64,000 nt of DNA from Gadus chalcogrammus (Eukaryota > Chordata > Actinopteri > Gadiformes > Gadidae), in contig NC_079427.1 in assembly GCF_026213295.1 (NCBI RefSeq), positions 30,587,184 to 30,651,183 on the forward strand, read 5' to 3'. The stretch's first letter is position 1; each line of letters begins with the position of its first letter. Of the stretch, positions 1 through 32,600 are shown in pieces. The notes under the pieces are model-generated. The model was not told the DNA's origin. It saw nothing but the letters and a program-made list of their open reading frames with translations, and made no database searches. A program made the translations under genes and the position numbers.

Positions 1-28
1 GTGTGTGTGTGTGTGTGTGTGTGTGTGT
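1..28. repeat. (GT)n microsatellite at DHRS12 acceptor
   Basis: A pure GT run reaches within 4 nt of the CAG acceptor of the first visible DHRS12 exon (exon starts at 33). The run continues off the left edge of the window, so its full length is unknown. Confidence 0.95.
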
Positions 29-32
29 CCAG

Positions 33-3737
<3,705 letters not shown>

Positions 3738-4648
3738 AGCCCCCGCAGACCCTCCTGGATACAGTCACCGTGTTAGGGGGTTCAGGGGCCCACACAGGTG
3801 CACTTCAGGACCTTAATCTGTGCATTGGCAACAGAAGCATCAGTAACTTAATGAGCTGCACCTCTTTTCACCTCCACGCTCTAAGGCGTGTTAAAGTGAG
3901 CACTAACAACATCTAAGGTTTCCTAACCCAGGGATGTACTCCGGCCAAGTACAAAGACATCAACATTAATCCGATTTTCTTCCGATTCATTTTGCAGCTG
4001 AGCTATTATCACAAGGAACACTTTGTCAGGAATTTGGAAAAAAACAAAGCCTTCCCTTTTAATTAACATCCACAATTTAAAAGTTCGCAACATGCAAAAT
4101 TATTTTGTATTTAACATGTTTGAACTGTTTGTGAAGGTCTTGACATTTATTGATTATTAATTAATTACTACCTGGATACCTTTGAAGCATGTTTTATCAG
4201 TGATGCTGCACTTAGTCTTGGTCTTTCTGAACATAAACTATAATGAGAGGGCAAGTTTATCGCACACAGGTGCACAATAAGTCTCGCTCTACTATCACAC
4301 TCAGTGACTTCAAGAAAGTTGTCAATCAGATGGGAATCTGATGTGACCAAAGTCACACTCTCACCCACACACACGGTGCACATTTGTATCACAGGTCCAT
4401 CCATGGCCACACACTCAACGTGACATTCTAGTCTCAGCCCACCCGTCATCGCCAACTGTCGTCCTTGTCTGTCTCGTCAAATTTCCTTTTTTTCTCCTTA
4501 AGCGCGCTGCTGTTGTGCTTGCTGCTACTGTTGCTTCCTTGCCTGGCTGAGCTCAGACTGAAGATCAAGTGTGCCTGCTTCTCCCCCCCCCCCCCCCCAA
4601 GGGCAGCATCACACTGGAAATGTGCAATATTAATGTTTCTTATCCACT

Positions 4649-4654
4649 AATAAA
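4649..4654 (+). terminator. Candidate DHRS12 poly(A) signal AATAAA
   Basis: AATAAA lies about 0.9 kb after the DHRS12 stop at 3735-3737, followed by a T/G-rich stretch. The 3'UTR between contains a C homopolymer near 4585-4598. No other + strand AATAAA was noted between the stop and this site. Confidence 0.6.
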
Positions 4655-4771
4655 CGTTGAACTTGTTCTGTAAACACATGCTAGATTGAGATAAAATAAC
4701 AGTGGTGAAAACTCTTTTTTTCTGAGTCTGCTTGGTGAAGAAATGTGGAGAGGATCATTGTTTGTAATGTC

Positions 4772-4777
4772 TTTATT
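4772..4777 (-). terminator. Candidate WDFY1 distal poly(A) signal (AATAAA on -)
   Basis: TTTATT on the + strand is AATAAA for WDFY1. It would give a 3'UTR of about 2.6 kb. A closer alternative lies near 5606-5612, so the true end could be either. Confidence 0.4.
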
Positions 4778-6230
4778 TAGCATCGTTCAGTTTCTCTCTC
4801 CCAGACCCACGGGAGGACAGGGGTGAGCTACATGTCAGTATCATATCGTTCTTAAAAATACTATAATTTGAGATATACAACTGAACATATTGGAAGGATG
4901 TCTTATACAAGCGGATACGGGAGAGAGAGCTAAAGAAAGAGAATCCCAGAAATTAGTTTTAGTTCTAACTAAATATGCGACTACATTTTGCAGTGTTGCA
5001 AAAACAAAGAGTGGACCTTTTCACTAAGAAGTAGATCATTGATACTCATGCTGCTGGTGAAGTGCTACGGCTGTAACACTAAACCGGAACTAAAGGTTAA
5101 CTCATATCCAGTCTTTTTCGATGTGATTCATTAGATGTACATTGCATCCACCTCCCCTTTCGCGTGTCCTATATCCCCCTCACAGACGGAGGGGTTGAGC
5201 AGAAAGTACAACACCACCAAGTGATGTCTTCCAAACAGATGTTCTGCCATTGGCTGGATTGAATCTTGATTGTACTGTTGCAACCTCATAACCCTGTAAG
5301 GTCCCTGTAGGAGCCCCCTGTAAGAGCCCTACAGATACACTGTAGGGGCCCACTAGGTAACCTCTAGGTACCATCTCTGAGCCCTGTAGGGGCCCTGAAG
5401 GGTTGTAGGGGCCTGGAGCAGCCCTGCCAGCAGGAGCAGATGTCAGCCTTAATTCTTAATTCTGGGGCCTCTCAGGGTCTTGGGGTATGGAGATATCCGG
5501 CGCCTTCTGGGGACTGTGAGGGCCCCCCGTATAATGCAGTCCCAGGACGTTGTGAGACTGGTAGGCATTTGCTTTCACTAGACCACCGTGTAGTTTGTCA
5601 CAAACATTTATTTCCCATGCAGATAACCCCGGGGAACATGCAGGAGTGTGTCTTTTTTCTTATGTGTCATAAGAAAAAAGAACAACATTTGGGCACCAGC
5701 AGAAACCATCGTAAAAATATATCCAATACCAATATCAATATACATTAAGATCAAAGAACTGGAATGTTTCTACAGATTAGTATTAGGTTAACATTATGTT
5801 CCTGCTTTAATCAGCCAATATTCAGGATAGAGTTAAGGAAGTCTACACTGTTACCATGTTGGCCACACCTAACCAACAGAGAATGCTACAACCACCATGC
5901 CCAGTTCAATCAGTCCAACTCATCCACCATGCCAAGTTCAACTCATCCTCCACGGTCATGAAGAAAAAAAACACCAAATCACCATCAGTTTTCTTTTAAA
6001 CCACAATTTGTGCAATTGAGTGCAGTGCAGTTAGGAGAGGAGACCAGGACACCAAATAAATAGAGGAAACATAAAATAGTGTTGAATGAAAAGAACAAAT
6101 ACGCTGCAAGCAATACAAACATGAGTGGGTTCAGAGGGTCTCAGTGAACATGGATCATCAGCAGATCCCTAAAGATCTAAGGATGTTCATGTGTTTCCTA
6201 AATAAGGCAACCGAGGAAGTGAGCTCTGAA

Positions 6231-6398
6231 AAACACACCGCTAGTACTCTGGTATACACCTAGTTTAAGTACCTGTTGAGGGCCTTAAACACACCGCTAG
6301 TGCCGGGGTGTACAGCTAGTTTAAGTACCTGTTGAGGGCCTTAAACACACCGCTAGTGACGGGGTGTACAGCTAGTTTAAGTACCTGTTGAGGACCCT
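6231..6398. repeat. 56-bp minisatellite, three copies
   Basis: Units at 6231-6286, 6287-6342 and 6343-6398 each begin AAACACACCGCTAGT and contain TTTAAGTACCTGTTGAG. Copies two and three are nearly identical and the first is more diverged. Confidence 0.9.
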
Positions 6399-6699
6399 AA
6401 GGGGGAGACCCCTCTTCTCCCTTAACAAATCAAAGTTCAGTCTCAAAACAAAGGCGTTCGAGTCTCCTCTATACCACCGCTACTGTTATACAGCATCCAT
6501 CTGTAGGGGCGTCACCTGAAGAGCTCTTTTGAGCTCTCCAAACATCTCAGAGGCTACTCCAAGGTCAGGTTGCTTTAGAAGGTCCAGTAGCTAACCAAAC
6601 CCTAACCTCCACCATGGGACCTCCTGAGAGTCGAGTAAGGCAGACTAGTGGGGGGACGACGACAAGGAACTCATGGGCAGATTGAAAGATTAACAAGTT

Positions 6700-6814
<115 letters not shown>

Positions 6815-7127
6815 GGAATGCAGTAAGCAGGCCCTTGTGACGCTGAGAATGAGACGCATTGATTTGACTTTGGATGAAATGAGACAATTAGAAATAGGCT
6901 GTGCATACCATGACTAATACAAATATAACTTCCCAAAGGTTAGGGACCCAATCATGACAAGAGGGAGTGCAAACATGTACAGCCACACATGCATTGTGCT
7001 TGAGATAATTATATGCCTTAAATAACAATAATTTTACACAAACATTTAAAAAGGGGATCGAAATGATTTGTTGATGGCAAATTCAATACAAGGTATCAGC
7101 TCTGATCCTTAGCACAAAGGAACATTT

Positions 7128-7252
<125 letters not shown>

Positions 7253-7402
7253 GCCCAGTGGTGGATAAGGGAGTTTAGGCATACAGCGGGTGAAAAACAT
7301 CAATGTGTTTCCATGAGAACTGCATCCACCCCCCCACCTCAGCACAGAAGTGGGCGGAGACTAGGGGGGGTAGGGGTTCTTGTTGAAGGGTGGCGCCGGC
7401 GT

Positions 7403-23664
<16,262 letters not shown>

Positions 23665-23683
23665 GTTCGCTCTACTGTGGATC

Positions 23684-23759
23684 AGCTGACCGCTGCTCAG
23701 AGGCTGTCAGGATTACCGTAATGACAAGACTACACTCAGGATTACCGTAATGACCAGAG
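23684..23759. repeat. AGGATTACCGTAATGACC repeats upstream of WDFY1 ATG
   Basis: Two units with GGATTACCGTAATGACMAG plus the preceding CTGACCGCTGCTCAGAGG recur in the same order and orientation at 28522-28590 and 29128-29165. It starts 20 bp upstream of the WDFY1 start codon, so it probably overlaps its 5'UTR or promoter. Confidence 0.7.
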
Positions 23760-23825
23760 TCAGGCTGAAGCCTACGACAATCAGGGGCCTATCCTGAGCT
23801 GCAGTATTTAATATATAGGCCTATA

Positions 23826-23905
23826 TAAGGGCTGTCTAAATTAACGCCGTAATTTAGATTAATTAATCACAGAAAAATAACGCCGATTAATCGCGCTTCT
23901 ATAGT
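23826..23905. mobile_element. Fragment of GGGCTGTCTAA...AATCGCG-type repeat
   Basis: GGGCTGTCTAAATTAACG followed by GATTAATCGCG resembles the widespread vertebrate repeat ends that carry GGGCTGTCAA. Only one end is visible. The call is from pattern memory. Confidence 0.35.
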
Positions 23906-24695
23906 GCCCTTTCACCCGGTGCATCATTTGCTTTGAAACTAAAAAAGCCCCGTCCATACTAACCCGGGTAAATGTAAAAACGCACATCCGCCATGAAAAC
24001 GATCTCCATCCACTCTATCGTTTTCGGAATGTTTTGCATCCACGTTCCACACTGAAATTATTTTGATAAACAGTTGTTGTCGTGGTTACGCAACTCCGCC
24101 ACGCCTCTCCGTTTAGATTACATGCGCGCGATCAGCTGATATTTACAGATGATCAGCTGGTTAATCATTTTCGAACCGGTCTTGTCCAGAAACGCCGCTC
24201 CAAGTACGGTTTGAACAGTGTTCGGGTAGTTACTCAAAAAAAGTAATTTGTTACTCATGACTAGTTACTTCTGTAAATTGTAATGAGATTACTTAACTAG
24301 TAACTGCATTTAAAAAGTAACTTCACTACTTATTACTTTACTTTTCCCGTTTCTTAATTTACTGTGTAGATGAATTGACAAACATCATAGATCTATCATC
24401 ACCTTGTGTTTATTGTATACATGTATACAAAATGGCATATAAAACCATAGGAAACAACAATAAATCCACAACCAACAGGATAAAGGAGGCTGTGGTGGTC
24501 AATCAGCAACAAGTTTCAAAACACAGCCTTTGGGAAACATGAGAACAAAACCAAGTTGTTATTAGATTCATGGTCAATAAAAATATAAAAATAAAGGTAT
24601 CCCTTAAAACAAATGAGCTCAAGCCCATAAAAAGGAAACAGAAATGCAATTGATTAATTAAATAAACAGAAAATTCCCGCCATCCCAAAAGCCCA

Positions 24696-24728
24696 TAGTG
24701 ATCGATTTAAGTTAAATCGATCACTATG
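24696..24728. repeat. Perfect 16-bp-arm hairpin
   Basis: ATAGTGATCGATTTAA, one G, then its exact complement. A second stem follows at about 24752-24799 (CCTATGCCAC pairing with GTGGCATAGG). Both lie in the outer hAT. Confidence 0.85.
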
Positions 24729-25889
24729 ATTGGCTAACGTGCCGAGTCAAGAATCCTATGCCACACAAACCTATAAAAGGTTTAGGTGGCATAGGATTTC
24801 CCCTTGTTAATTTGGTTTGTGCAGAACCGAAAATCGGTTGCTGTGGAAACGTGACGTCACACGTAAGTACTCTATTGCCGGAGCATGGCTTACTCCGACC
24901 GCTACACGAAGTGGCGATGTTGCCCTTTCAACAAGTGGTAGCAGAGCCACCGGCTATTTACCCGACTCTGCATATAAACGCGCAGACTTAAACAGATCAT
25001 AACTTTACACACAGGCAAACACGCCTTGGGTAACGCAGGAAAGCGCGTTACTATAGAGTGGCGAAGTCACGCCCCTTCCGGTAGGGCTCATGGGACCTAT
25101 GAGATCGAAAAATATGAATGGGTGTCAATGGAGAGAAAATAATTATTTTCTGGTCCCGGTCTTTTTATGCCCTGGATTACACATATGTTGTTTGTGGATT
25201 TAAAGGATAATTTTTCATGCAAAGAGTTCAACCGTTTATTGTGCAATTGTTCAGATAAAGGCTGTAGAGAAAACACAACGAGAAAGACTACACGGCTCGT
25301 ATGCAGTGGTGGGCAGAGTAGCTAAAAAATGTACTCAAGTAAAAGTACTGTTACTTTAAGATTATAATTACTCAAGTAGAAGTAAAAGTACTCGTAAAAA
25401 TAATTACTCAAGTAAGAGTAAAAAAGTATGCAGTGAAAAGACTACTCAAGTACTCAAGAGTAAAAGTACTGAGTTTCTCCAATTAATTTTTTAAATAGAC
25501 AGAGCAACACAAACGGTAAATAGACACCAACAAAATATAAAACAGCAATGTTCAAATAAAGATAATGTAAATAACATCCTTTTAAATAAAATAAATAAGG
25601 TCTTTAAAAATAAAATGTATAACCCTTGAACTAAAACAATAACAAATTAAATCTTTGCAAAATAGTAGCCGCATAGTAGCCTGGGTGCTTTAAGCATGGA
25701 ATTCCCTGTGGCCCGTTAACGTTTCGGGGGGCGCCGGGTCAACTCGCAACCAATTCGGTTTTGTCTAGAGGGGAGTAACTGCACCCCCTCCCGAAGTGGT
25801 ACAGCCCAGGTCGGCCTTGAACTGCGATTGGTCGGAAAGACGTTACAGCTAATGACAACATTGAACTCTCATGCAGGCTCGAACAGAGT

Positions 25890-26040
<151 letters not shown>

Positions 26041-26049
26041 TTTCACCCA

Positions 26050-26405
26050 CTCCGTATCCAGCTTATTTTCCCAACTCTCCCGATTACCACTCTGCGTTGT
26101 GCGTGCATCCGTGCCTGTGCAGGCGTTATTCAATTGCCTCTCGGCCGCTTGTACCCGCGATCTCGTCCTTTCGGCCATCAGCCAACCCTCATGACCATAG
26201 GTGAGGATAGGAACGAAGATCGACCGGTAGGTCGAGAGCTTTGCCTTGCGACTCAGCTCTCTTTTCGTAACAACGGTGCGGTAAAGCGAACGCAATACCG
26301 CCCCCGCTGCTCCGATTCTCCGGCCAATCTCACGCTCCATAGTACCCTCACTCGCGAACAAGACCCCGAGGTAGGCCTACTTGAACTCCTTCACTTGGGC
26401 TAAGG
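26050..26405 (-). pseudogene. Non-LTR retrotransposon reverse-transcriptase C-terminal fragment
   Basis: On the minus strand the reading YLGVLFASEGTMEREIG, then RRIGAAGAVLRSLYRTV, RELSRKAKLSTYRSIF and LTYGHEGWLMAERTRSR matches the thumb/C-terminal part that I recall in many fish LINE polymerases. The upstream palm is missing and a stop interrupts near 26385. The CA array follows at once. The LINE clade cannot be fixed from this piece. Confidence 0.7.
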
Positions 26406-27853
26406 AATATTCACTTGATAGAAATAGATCTCGCATGTAATAAAAGAAAAGATCTAAAAAAACAAAGTAACGACCGTCACGTAGCCAAATGGAACGGCGT
26501 AAAAGTACCGTTCTTTTTTCAAATATTTACTCAAGTAAAAGTAAAAGTATGTTGCAATAAAACTACTCCTAAAATTACAATTTATCCAAAAAGTTACTCA
26601 AGTATTTGTAACGGAGTAAATGTAGCGCGTTCCTACCCACCTCTGCTCGTATGTGACGTCACGCCCCCTGCGACTGGCGTGGAGAAGACCGACAATCTTC
26701 CCATCGGCATAACTGAAACTCTGCACGTGCCCCGACTTATAATGGTTTTCACCTCTTTCGATGCTTTTATCCTCCCCTTGGAAAAAGCGGTGAAGTGGGG
26801 CAGAGAGATCGCCATCTCTGTGCCGAGTTCCAAGGGCGGGTGTGGTGACGTATATCATATGCGTCGAGAGCAGCGAAGAGCTGTAGTTCACAAAGCGGCC
26901 TCACATAAAACCTAAAATTATCAAACTTCTTCACGAACATTTTTAGTTTTCTTTGCATGAGAAATTATCATTTAAATCCACAAACAACATATGTGTAATC
27001 CAGGGCATATAAAGACTGGGACCAGAAAATAATTATTTTCTCTCCATTGACACCCATTCATATTTTTCGATCTCATAGGTCCCATGAGCTCTACCGGAAG
27101 GGGCGTGACTTCGCCACTCTATAGACTAGTAAAGTACTGTAGTTAGGCTACCTATAGTTGAAATGTAATGCGTTACTTTAATTCGTTACCCATAAAAGTA
27201 TATCGTTACTGTAACGCGTTACCCCCAACACTGGGTTTGAACTGCCGTCTTTCTGATTTTTTACCATCGCTTTTTGGCATTGGAGCAACGAATATGTTTG
27301 AGTTTAGCTAATATGTCGAGTTGTATCTGGAGGTAAATTAGTAGCCTACATTTTACAGAGAGATCATCATTTGCATTTCACCTGCCATTTTTTTGATGAG
27401 CGTCTCGGTCTCGAGCGCAAGCTTGTGGCAGCGTCATGGCCGTGTCATGGCAACCCAACGTTATGTTTCTGAAAGCCTCAGTCTTCCCTGTCCTGTTTTT
27501 TTAATAGTTTGAAAGCCCTAATATATATATATATATTATATATATTTATTTATTTGTATATGGCTCATATAGGCCCTCCGATCGGTGTAGGCCCATAACA
27601 ATTTGATTTTTTGTTTGGGGCAAAGATAAGAGGCCTATCATGAGCCAAGAAAAAAAAAAAAGAATTGCATTACTTTATAATTTGTCGAATTCTTGATATG
27701 AATTTTTGTGGCTTCTGAATGACCCAATTTACCATTGACCCAAGTGGGCACCATCAATCAACAGCTCATCACAAAATGTAGAGGAATGTTTTGGCTTGTG
27801 CTTCAAATAGATTGAAATGAGAGGCGTGAAGGTTGTCATGGCTAGTTGGCAAA

Positions 27854-28060
27854 ATGTCGGAAAATAAAAAGTTTGAGAGTGGCGCTCAAAAAGACTGCAA
27901 AGGGATTCGGGATAAAGAATTACTGAAAAATATCCCGAAGCTGACTGGATTTTTTAAACCTTCAAATGAAAAAGGCAAGTCAACATCAACGAGTGGCAAC
28001 GGTGCGGCGATAGCAAGCGGCGATCCCGGTGATGGAGCCCTAACCCTAATACATTTGTGA
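27854..28060 (+). pseudogene. hAT (ZMYM-like) transposase N-terminal fragment
   Basis: A 68-residue frame starts MSENKKFESGAQK, continues LLKNIPKLTGFFKP and turns low-complexity (KSTSTSGNG) before a stop. A lysine-rich start, then LLK-(I/L)PK-L-FF, is typical of zinc-finger MYM-type/hAT transposases. No catalytic domain follows, so this is a remnant in the WDFY1-SERPINE2 intergenic region. Confidence 0.5.
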
Positions 28061-28588
28061 ATCCTCTAGACTGTTCTGACCCCATACTAACCAGCGGTGA
28101 CTTGCAATGTGTGTGTGTGTGTGATGGATTCCCAAGGCCCGCCGAGGCCAAAGAGGAAGCTCTTAATTGTTAATATGCTGTTATTAGGCGTGTTTGTGTT
28201 TCTGCAGACCGTATCATGTGTTCTTTTGGAGGTAAATCAAACTTTCATGGAACATTGTTTTATAATCACCTTGTCTATCCTTAAATGATTTGGTCATCTA
28301 TAAACTACTAATATATGTATAGATATACGTATATCATGATGTTATGTCGCTCAGAAAGGGTCACTCATACGTTTTGCACTCTAGACAAATGGCATTTACA
28401 CATTTTCATTGTAAGACCCCCTCTCAGGGGGACTTACCTCTCAGCCCCAGGGCCCAATGGCAGGTTAAGGCAGGCCTGACCAGGGTACACCAGACAGATT
28501 AAACGCCCCCCCCCCCCCCCCGCTGACTGCTGAGAGGCAGTCAAGAATACCGTAATGTCTAGAGTACACAGAGGATTACCAATATGAC
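28061..28588. other. Intergenic stretch with array fragments
   Basis: No gene seen. It holds a short GT run (28108), a C homopolymer (28506-28520) and from 28522 a diverged copy of the sequence just upstream of WDFY1. Confidence 0.5.
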
Positions 28589-29128
28589 CTGGGTCCAGTT
28601 TTTTTGAAAGGGCACGTTGCTAATCTATCCAGCACAGATCTAGGTGGACACGCCAACTAGTGATGTCATATGGGGCAGATTCCCGAAACAGCTTGTTAGG
28701 CTAATCACACTCACACCTGTTGGTATGATAGGTCACCTTTAAAAAAATTATCTGGATCAAATTGATCCGGATTTGGAAATCCCATGTTTTGCTGTCCAGG
28801 ATCAGCTGATCCATCTTACTTTCAAGCCCGTTTTTAAAGGAACATTGGATTGGATCACTGTCATCCAAATACCACATTTCAGGATAACCAACTGAATCCA
28901 CCCTTCCGATGGGATCAGAGTAATCCTGTTTTTTTGGATCAAATAGATCCCAAACCGAGTTCAAAGTTTTGAATTACCCAAAGGAAAGGTTTGAGCCAGA
29001 TCAAATATCAAATCCGATTGCATGATCTGATTTTAGTTCGGAATCCCTCTTTAGCTTTGAAAAACCCATTTCCATGATTTGATCCAATCCGTGATCCCAA
29101 TGGATCACTTTTCAAAAACTGGGCCCAG
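28589..29128. mobile_element. TIR element CTGGGTCCAGTTTTT
   Basis: Ends CTGGGTCCAGTTTTTTTGAAA and TTCAAAAACTGGGCCCAG are inverted. The interior is AT-rich with GGATCA/TGATCC motifs. It splits the AGGATTACC array: array sequence stops at 28588 and resumes at 29129. No transposase seen; superfamily not assigned. Confidence 0.65.
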
Positions 29129-29639
29129 AATACACTCAGGATTACCGATATGACCAGAGTACACCCGACAGAGATAACGACACCCCCCTCCAGCTGATTT
29201 ACAAAAGGAGAACACAGCCAGCTGTTAGAAATATGTATTTACTATGGAATAAATATAAAATGTGTCAATATTTGACACATTTTAATGAAAAATAAAAATA
29301 AAAAAAGGCAGAATCTTAACCTTCAGGACAAATAATACGACCCACGCTGAATACTTCCCAAATTGAAGCAGGAAAACTTTAAATAAACTGGTGATCTCCA
29401 TTTCCAATGAAATGCATTATTTGATTTTCAGCACAAATACTAAGAATTCAAAAACAGTAGCAAAGAAATTGTAACTATTGAAAATGTTTAGTTGTTACAA
29501 AACACACAACAAGGTATGTGATATATTACAAAAAAGGTAACAAAGGCATTATTAAAACAAAAACATTTGAGGCTCTGATTAATCTCCAGGCCGTCTGTGT
29601 GTGTCCTGGGTTTCTAGACGTGGCCATGGACGTGTGGGC

Positions 29640-32600
29640 TCACGGCTGGTTTATCTGGCCTGCAAAGAGAATAGTACCTGTGTACAAGAGAGCAATATTA
29701 GACCTCAGGCTTCTGGTCAATTAAAGTCTGATTTTGACCCGTCTATCCATCCATCTAATTAACAAAATGGGAGCGGAAACAAGAGACAATATTTACCGGT
29801 TGGGTTGTGTCGGACCAAGAAGAGGAAAGGTCTGTCTATAATGACCCAGGGAGGGGAGGACCGCGCCAACAAAATGGCAGCTACCAGGCGGACAGAAAAG
29901 GTAGAATCAATTGTTATTCGGTTTGTTCAAATCATTATTCCACCCCCCCCCCCCCCAGGTACTCACAAATAGTATGACATTTTAAAACACAAATGACATT
30001 AAGGTTTGACTAAAGACAAAAACAGCCTAGAATTATGTCTTACTGGTGGCAGCTGATGCCTTCGTCCCATCCTCGTTGACCTCGATTTTAGCCTTCTGCA
30101 GTGCTGCAGACACATGCACAGGCTCAGAACCTGGAGAAAGGAGCAACCACATACCGTCAACCGAGTGGAGTGATGGCGTTGGACCATAAAGGGGTGCTAC
30201 ACAAGTAGTGCAGTGACCAAAAGAGGAAATACAACGGGGAACAATTTGATTCCAGTTTTCAGCTGGCAGGATCCATTCCAAAATAAGTTTCCCCTGTTGT
30301 CCTGTTCATGACTTGTTTCTACTCACTGAGGTGTCTGAAGTCAGCCTTGCCATCAGCAAACATGTCTGTAAGTCCAAGGGCTGAGAACGGGGCCTTCAGA
30401 TCCACCTCTGCCTCTGCCGTGAACCTAGGCAACGTGCGTTAGGGTGGTTATATATCGTACATGGGACAGGGCTGCCTTGGTGACTTTGTACTGCAAGCCT
30501 CTTTGAACTCAATACCTAATTACTACTCCACACAGTTGGGGTTTCATGACGAGAAGATTAACATCAGGCAAGATTTACAATAAATTTTATGATACTTTAG
30601 CGATGTATATTAAAGATTCCATATCATGCTTTTGTTTAGGGTTAATAATTGCATTTGGGGGTACTACAAGAATAGGGTTACTTGTATATTAGAAATAACC
30701 CTTATCATTCTCACACTTCATTTCTGAAAATACAATTTCAGCGTCTTTCAAAATTGTTCAGTTTAGTATCATGTCGCTTTAAGGCCCCCCCCCCCCCCGA
30801 GTAGCCCAGTCTGCTGGGATTGGTCGAACACTTTTCACGCATGTCGGCAAATTCACACCCCCGAGAAGTTGTAAATAGTGCGGGTAGCCAGGAGGCTTGA
30901 CTGCTGTCTGACGTCACACTATTAGGGAAGTAAAGTTTGAGCACAAATAAGCTGTTTCAAACACTTATTGAGGGGCGTTCTCGGTGGGCGAGAATACTCA
31001 CTATTGCTCTGACTTTATTTTTCTAGCTTAGCAGACGTAAAACATGCATACATACGTCATATAACAGTCTAAAGCAAAGGGAAAAGCATAATATCACCCC
31101 TTTAAACAAACAGGCTGCCAACTGGATTAGGTTACAGCGAGAGTGGGAGCTGCTTTACTCTAGCTTATATACACAAACACAAGATCAATCAGACACACTC
31201 GGCTGGTTGTGTTGAATTCTGCCCCGAGCCTCTGTGTGCATGCCCACCACACTACACAACATAATTGTATCATATGGTTGTACGAGGAGTTGACACCTGA
31301 TCCCATGAATCCATTCCTGTTGAACAGAGAGCCAGCATAGGTCCCGGGTCTTACTTGGGGATGAACAGGTGGACCTTCCTTTGGTGCATGAGCGGTGCCC
31401 AGCTTTGGACCGTGGCCGTGCTGATGTGGGGGATCACCTCAGAGAGGGGCGTGTCCTCCTCCGTGGGCAGGACGATCAGCATGGAGGCTGTGTTGCCGTG
31501 ATAGGGCAGCTCCACCACCTTGTACTTTAGGCCCTGGGGCGTGCTGGCCTGGCCTGGGGAGGAAGGAGCACGTTGACAACCTCTCCTCGCTCCCAAGACA
31601 ACATATGGTCAGACACTGTTGCTGTAATGACATTCCTTAAGTAGTCATCCCCTGCAGAATACCTCTACATTAGACGGCTAGCAAATATTATAAACCAACC
31701 ATAGCCCTCTGGAGCCTCTACTGCAGCTCAGCTGAGCAGCTAGGCAGTCTGTGTGAAGCAGTGCTGCCATATTATAGAGTGATCCAGACTAAAAATAGAG
31801 CACTGACTGGTGCAGCATCTCATTTCACACAGGGTTGAATAGTATTCCAGCGGTCTGGCATCTCTACAACACCAGTAAGACCAAAACCATATGAAACATG
31901 AAAACAGAAGATTCTTCATTGCAAAAACAACCGATTTTCCATCACCTGAGGTAAAACTGAGAGGCCACTGAATTATATTTATTGAATACAAAGCGGGTCA
32001 ACTTAATTTCGTGTTCGTGTTAAAGTCAGTCATAATGCTCTCTATATACTCCCTCTGGCACACCGATTCAGCCATGTTAAAGGTTGGGTATGGAATTCTC
32101 TTTTTTGGCCATTTTTGCAAAATTACTTGAAATACTTATCATAACCCACTTACAGCCACTGAGTTAGATGTACTGACATGAAAATTAAACAAGTCAATCA
32201 TCTGTGGAACGGGCTTGACTCGAAAAACTCCAGCCGATGATTTCCAGAACCACAGAGTGGCATTGGACAGTAAGTATGTCAATCAAACAGGCGTACTGCA
32301 CTCCCCGTCCTCAAAGCTCGTGACCCAGAGCAAGCTTCTGTTTGTTGTTATCCTGCGGTAGCTACTGGAGCTAGCTAACTAGCTAATCCACATTTGGACC
32401 TAGCACTAGAAGACAACCCTAAACTCCAACCTAGCTAGCCTGGCTCGCTCTCGCGCATCTGTGTTCGCGCTCGTGCATGATTGCGCGTCCATGTACTTGG
32501 AATGGGTGGAGTCACAGTCAGCGTTGAAGGAGAGGGGGTAGGACCATTTGAGTTGTGTATTTTCAAAATCTGCTGGCGTTTCGCAAATCCCATACCCAAC

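Noticed and set aside
5440..5748. 102-residue + strand frame as a gene
   Set aside because: No recognisable domain and no codon or splice support; it lies in the probable WDFY1 3'UTR on the opposite strand.
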